Origin: Ustulina deusta
Lineage: Eukaryota; Ascomycota; Sordariomycetes; Xylariales; Xylariaceae
Assembly: GCA_023159155.1 (NCBI GenBank)
Contig: JAJNNX010000008.1
Span: 1,054,001-1,118,000, forward strand
Direction of reading: 5' to 3'
Length of the DNA stretch: 64,000 nucleotides
Shown: positions 59,571 to 64,000 of the stretch, piece after piece
Layout: the number at the start of each line of letters is the position of its first letter
Numbering within the stretch: the first letter of the stretch is position 1
Translations under genes and position numbers: made by a program
Notes under the pieces: generated by a model
Databases searched by the model: none
Told to the model about the DNA's origin: nothing
What the model saw: the letters and a program-made list of their open reading frames with translations, nothing else

Positions 59571-62041
59571 AATAATTTATATTGCTTAAACAACTTTTTA
59601 TAAGTTTTAGCCTATATAATAATATTATCTAATAAGCTAGCTAACTAATTTTTAAAAAGCTTAACAATTTTTTAAATTAGGGCTTAAAAAGTAGTAAATA
59701 TGTTATAAAGTCTAAATAGTATTATAAGCTATTTATATATACTAAATAATATAACAAATGCTATTTTTTTTTATTAGCCTTATTTATTTAGATTTACTAA
59801 AATTTATTTTTTAAATTAATAAAAATATATTATAAATGTTCTACTATTTTTTAAATTTAGTTTTAAATATTAAGTAATAAATAAGCTTTTTTTTTAATTA
59901 TTTTATTAAGTTTATAATAGTTATAACAAAATTATTAAATTATATTTTTGGAGTACTTATTAATAATTTTATTTATAATTATATTATTAAGCGTTTTTTT
60001 TAGTATTAGTAATACTAAGGCACTTTATAATCTATAGTTTTTTTAGATATAAACTCTAAAATATATATTAATAAAGTAGCAACTTAATTAGTATAATATT
60101 TCTAATATTAATATAATGTTTTGTTTTAGTAATAATTTTTATTTTTTTAGTGCTAGGTTAAATAGTTCTAAAAACTTATAAACAAAGTTATTTAAATATT
60201 CTTTTATTTATAAATTATTAGAAATATTTTTGTACTATTTTATAATATTTGTTTAATATATTGTTTTAGATACTATACTAGCTTAGGTATTTTTTAGTAG
60301 TTTTATAGTAAATATTTCTATAAAATATATTAGTTATATGGTTTTTTGCTTATTTTTTAGGGTAAAAACATTTTTTTATTTATAGAACTTATGTTTATTT
60401 ATAGTAAAGTTTTTAGAAAAGGTCTAGTCCGGTATAATATTACTAATAATTTTTTATATTTATGTTATATTATTATTAGTAATAAATTTAGCTATAATAT
60501 AGTAGTCCTATATTATTTATAGTTTTATTTTTCTAATACTATATATTATGTTTTATTATTAGAATAAGTATAGCTTTAGTTTGGCTGCTAGTAATTCTAA
60601 TATATAGTAATTTATATATTTATAGTTGTAGAAAACTATAAATATTATATTACTATTAGCAACCCAAGCTTAAAATAAATTGTAATAGTTTTAATATTTA
60701 TTATATAGTTTATTTCTTTTTAGTATTAGTTTTGTTTTATTTTTGTTTATTTTAATTATATAAATAAAGCTATTTTATATATTAAAAAGTTTTTAAAGCT
60801 TATAATTAATTTTAGCTTTTTTATTATTAAGTTGATTATAAGGGTTCTATTTAAATTTTTTTTTTTAAAATTATTAGAGCTAGCAAAATATATGTGCTTA
60901 TAAATTAATAATTTTTTTTAAAATAACTTATATTTAATCTAAAACTTATTAATTAAATTATTATAAAATAGCATACTTTTAATTATTATAAATTAACTTA
61001 ATTCTAAGGGCTATAAGGTTTATAGGGTCTATTTTAGCTATTTCGGTTATTTTTAGCAATTTTTGGCTTAATAACCTATTTTGCTGCAGTTAAAACACTT
61101 ATTTCTTTTAGCTTTAGTAGTATACCTAATTTTATTAGTTTTATCTAGCTTAGTTATTTAGTTAACCTTACAATTATTATTACAAAAGTTAGATATAGCT
61201 AGTAGTAATACTTTTAAAATTATTAACCTATAGTTAATAAGCTAAATATAACTAATATTTAGCTTGGCTAATATTACTAAATTAATTCTATAGTTATAAA
61301 ATAGCGCCGAAATGCTTTGTAATTATATTATTACTTGTAATATGCTATATATTTTATTTTTAATTGTAGTTTTAAATATAGACTTAGCTAATTAGGTTGC
61401 TTTTTTAATTATTTTGCTATTATTTAAATTTTATATTAATTTTTTAAAATATAGCTAAATTATTAGTATATATATACTAAACTTATATATAAATAAATTT
61501 TTTATTTATTAAGTTTTATATTAGCTATTTAAAAACTAATAATAAGTTTTTTTAAATTATTATAAATAATTAATATATAATTTCTTTTGTGCTAATAAAA
61601 AACTTATAAATAGCGCTAAAAAGTTATAAAATATATTATAAATTTTTAATGTTTATATAATAGCTTTTAAGCAGTTAGCCCAAATAATATTTTTAGTACG
61701 CCTAATAAACTAAGCTATAGTTTAGAAGTCTCTAGCTAATTTAGTACTAATATATATTATTTATAATTTATATAAAACAAATATTTAAATTAGTTAGTTT
61801 TATATATTTTTTATTTTATTAAAAATTATATAATTAGTAATAATAAATTATAAATTTGCTAAAATTATAATTTTATTTTTAGGTTTATATTTATTTAAAC
61901 TATTTATATTAATTATTAATATAGCTTTAAAGAATATATACTAAATATATTATTTTTATTTAGTTTATATTTTTAATAGTACTTAATATTAATATAAGTT
62001 TAATAATTTGTTTTAAAGTTTTTTATTACTAGTTATATTAC
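59571..62041 (-). mobile_element. Outer Ty3/gypsy retrotransposon, 5' part (gag region), RIP-degraded
   Basis: Minus-strand bases 61097-61056 encode a CCHC zinc knuckle, CFNCSKIGY.AKNC. Spacing is C-x2-C-x4-H-x4-C, with the His changed to Tyr (CAT to TAT) and one internal stop, both fitting RIP. Upstream (to about 62041) lies the probable gag N-terminal part; downstream (to 59571) the protease and early reverse transcriptase region is too decayed to read. The element continues at 46095 on the far side of the insertion. The right limit at about 62041 is set by an abrupt return of G+C; no LTR was recognised there, so the 5' end may be deleted. Confidence 0.65.
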
Positions 62042-62110
62042 AGTAGGGCTGGTACGCGCGTACAGGAGACAGGTCCTTAGTCATGGAATAGAACGCATTC
62101 TCGGAGACCT
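62042..62110. other. Short normal-composition island between degraded repeats
   Basis: About 70 bases with balanced composition (GTAGGGCTGGTACGCGCG through CGGAGACCTCGGAG) stand between A/T-rich blocks. It is too short for a gene; it is probably original host DNA or the unmutated edge of a repeat. Confidence 0.6.
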
Positions 62111-64000
62111 CGGAGATTACAAAACAAGAGGTATAAAAAATATGCGTTTTTATTTAAGGCTACAAAAGACTTCTTTTTTATATAGCAAACAACAAATAAT
62201 TATTACGGAATATTAAATAAGAGTTAAAAATTTGTTTTTATTAATTAATTATTACGTTTTTATTTATAATTATAAATTAGATTTTAACTTAATATATATA
62301 AAGATCCGCAAGCCAGAAAACGTAATCTAGTATATACTAATTAGGTAAATTTAATTAGTTTAAGTATACAATACGCTAATTAGAAGCCTTGCTCTATTTT
62401 ATTAGTATTTTTAGTAAAATAACAAAAATTAATATTATTTAATGCTTTTTGGAGCGCAACTTATAATCGGAAACTAATACCTCTAGCTAATATACCTAAT
62501 ATATAAAAATTAACTACTAATTATGCTAATTAATTATATTTTTTTTAATAAATCTTTATACAAAGCTAAATTTTTAATATAATTTAATAATATAATATAA
62601 AAATAATAAAAAACTAACTATAATAGAAATTAAGTAAATATAAAGTATTAATAAAACTGTTATTTTTAGGACAACTAACTATAGAAATACTAATAGTACT
62701 ACACTGCTTTTATTAGATCTACAAAAAAAATATAAAACTTAACTATAGTTATATTAAAAAAACTAATATATTTGCTAAACTTAAATATATATAAGCTTTT
62801 AATAAAAAACCTATAGAAGTACTATGCCGATTATATATGTTTATATAGTAGTAAAAACTATAAAACATTAAACAAAAAAATATTATTAAAACTTAGAAAC
62901 TATTATTTTATTTCTAAAATATTTATTATTTTGTTATTTCTATATATTAATAGTTTTAATTAGTAACCTAAAATAAACAACCTAAATATTTTAAAACAAC
63001 TATAAAACTTTGGGCTTTTTTTAATAAGGTTTACCCTAAATATTCCAATTATAAATATATCTATTTCTAATATTATATTAACTAATAATTAGACTAGTAA
63101 ATATTAGCTAGCCAAACTTTTAATATTTATATAATTAGCCTTTAGAAGCGCTATAGTTCTATATATTGTTAGTTTATTTATTCCTAATCCTATATTTTGC
63201 TTTTAGAACTAATTTAATAAAAAAAACATAACCAAATAGCTTTGCAGAATAAAAAAACTTTTTAAGTTATATAAACTTTTATAAGCTAAATAAATTAATT
63301 AATTACTATACTAAACAAAAACTTTAATTAAAAAATATATAATTTAATATATTATTAATTTTTGTACTAATTAGGATTAAACTATTATAAGCTTAAAATA
63401 AAAATATAAAATAATTAATTTTAAATAAACCTAATTATAAAAAAAACAACTTATTAAGCTTTTTTTAAGTACTAAAACAACTTTTTAAAATTATGCTTAA
63501 TTTTTTTTTAAATATATAGCTTTAGTTAATAAACTTAGCTAAAAAATCTTTTTAATATTTAAAAAGTCTTACTTATATAACCTAATTAAATCAATCCTTT
63601 TTAATTACTTTAAAAACATTTTTAATAAATATAAAATTATTAAAAATAATTTATAATAAAAAGAATATATTAATATTATAAATATTTTCAAACAATAAGC
63701 TAACTTGGAATCTTTTCTTTAGCTATAAATAGCAATATCAAATTTTCTAAACAGTACTACTAGCCTAGAACTATTACTAAACATACTTTTTTACCTTATT
63801 TAGCAAGCTATATAAGTATAACTATTCCAAGCTTTACTAGTTGCTCCCCTAACCTAACTACTTATAACTACCCCTCTTATTATATCCCTAATAGTCCATA
63901 TATATATAGACCTAATAATTAAATAATTAATAGCTGAAATAAAAAGCCTTTCTATCTATAATACTTAAATAACTAAAATAATAACTAAAATAATATAATT
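62111..64000. mobile_element. Unclassified RIP-degraded repeat running off the window
   Basis: Almost pure A/T, A-rich on the plus strand, with no frame longer than a few dozen codons. The skew suggests plus-strand coding, but no domain could be read with confidence. The left end is abrupt at about 62110; the right end lies outside the window. Classified as a repeat only by its composition and its place beside the retrotransposon stack. Confidence 0.4.

Noticed and set aside
1..64000. CRISPR array, rRNA genes or bacterial-type operons
   Set aside because: None seen; introns, gene families and RIP show a eukaryotic fungal genome.

Overview
The window is a piece of a filamentous ascomycete (Pezizomycotina) nuclear genome. 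The genes carry short GT-AG introns (about 50-125 bp) with fungal branch points. The families seen are typical of that group: a HET-domain protein, a Clr5-ankyrin protein, an SRPK-like kinase, a fungal Hsp70-like ATPase, a GMC oxidoreductase, a DUF7136-like secreted protein, a reducing-PKS remnant and a UbiA-type prenyltransferase. The repeats are extremely A/T-rich, and their remaining codons show C-to-T and G-to-A changes, as expected from repeat-induced point mutation (RIP). I cannot name the species.

Layout. From 1 to 17 kb genes are sparse: an SRPK-like kinase cut by the left edge (minus; its catalytic loop is missing), a frameshifted PKS enoyl-reductase remnant (3.5-4.2 kb, minus), an intact HET-domain gene (5.3-7.0 kb, plus), a three-exon UbiA-type gene (9.9-11.2 kb, minus) and a small secreted protein (15.6 kb, plus). 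From 17 to 30 kb the region is broken by transposons. A 1.93-kb TIR element with TA target duplications splits a coiled-coil gene (17.0-20.3 kb, minus). Head to head with that gene lies the C-terminal half of an Hsp70-like gene (20.3-21.4 kb, plus). A gene with two in-frame TAG codons follows (24.4-25.7 kb, minus). Then comes an inverted second copy of the TIR element (26.6-28.8 kb) that itself contains a solo LTR with a 5-bp target duplication. A small conserved protein gene sits at 29.9-30.2 kb.

From 30 to 43.8 kb there is a ~1-kb TIR element with internal minisatellites (32.3-33.3 kb), a multi-exon Clr5-ankyrin gene (34.8-37.8 kb, minus), a decayed DUF7136-like gene (39.3-40.0 kb, plus) and a GMC oxidoreductase gene spoiled by one in-frame TAG (40.2-41.9 kb, minus).

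From 43.8 kb to the right edge the DNA is a RIP-degraded retrotransposon stack. An outer Ty3/gypsy element (minus, about 43.77-62.04 kb) was split by an LTR element that looks Ty1/copia-like (46096-59565, target duplication TAAAC). That element was in turn split by another Ty3/gypsy element (51991-58146, plus, target duplication CTATT). A short less-mutated island follows at about 62.04-62.11 kb, then an unclassified A/T-rich repeat to the end.

There is no operon-like or obvious biosynthetic cluster. The common theme is gene decay beside mobile elements: of eleven protein genes or remnants, five are clearly broken, one is a 5'-truncated half gene and one has lost its catalytic core. The best-supported intact genes are the HET protein, the UbiA-type enzyme, the Clr5-ankyrin protein and the small protein at 29.9 kb.
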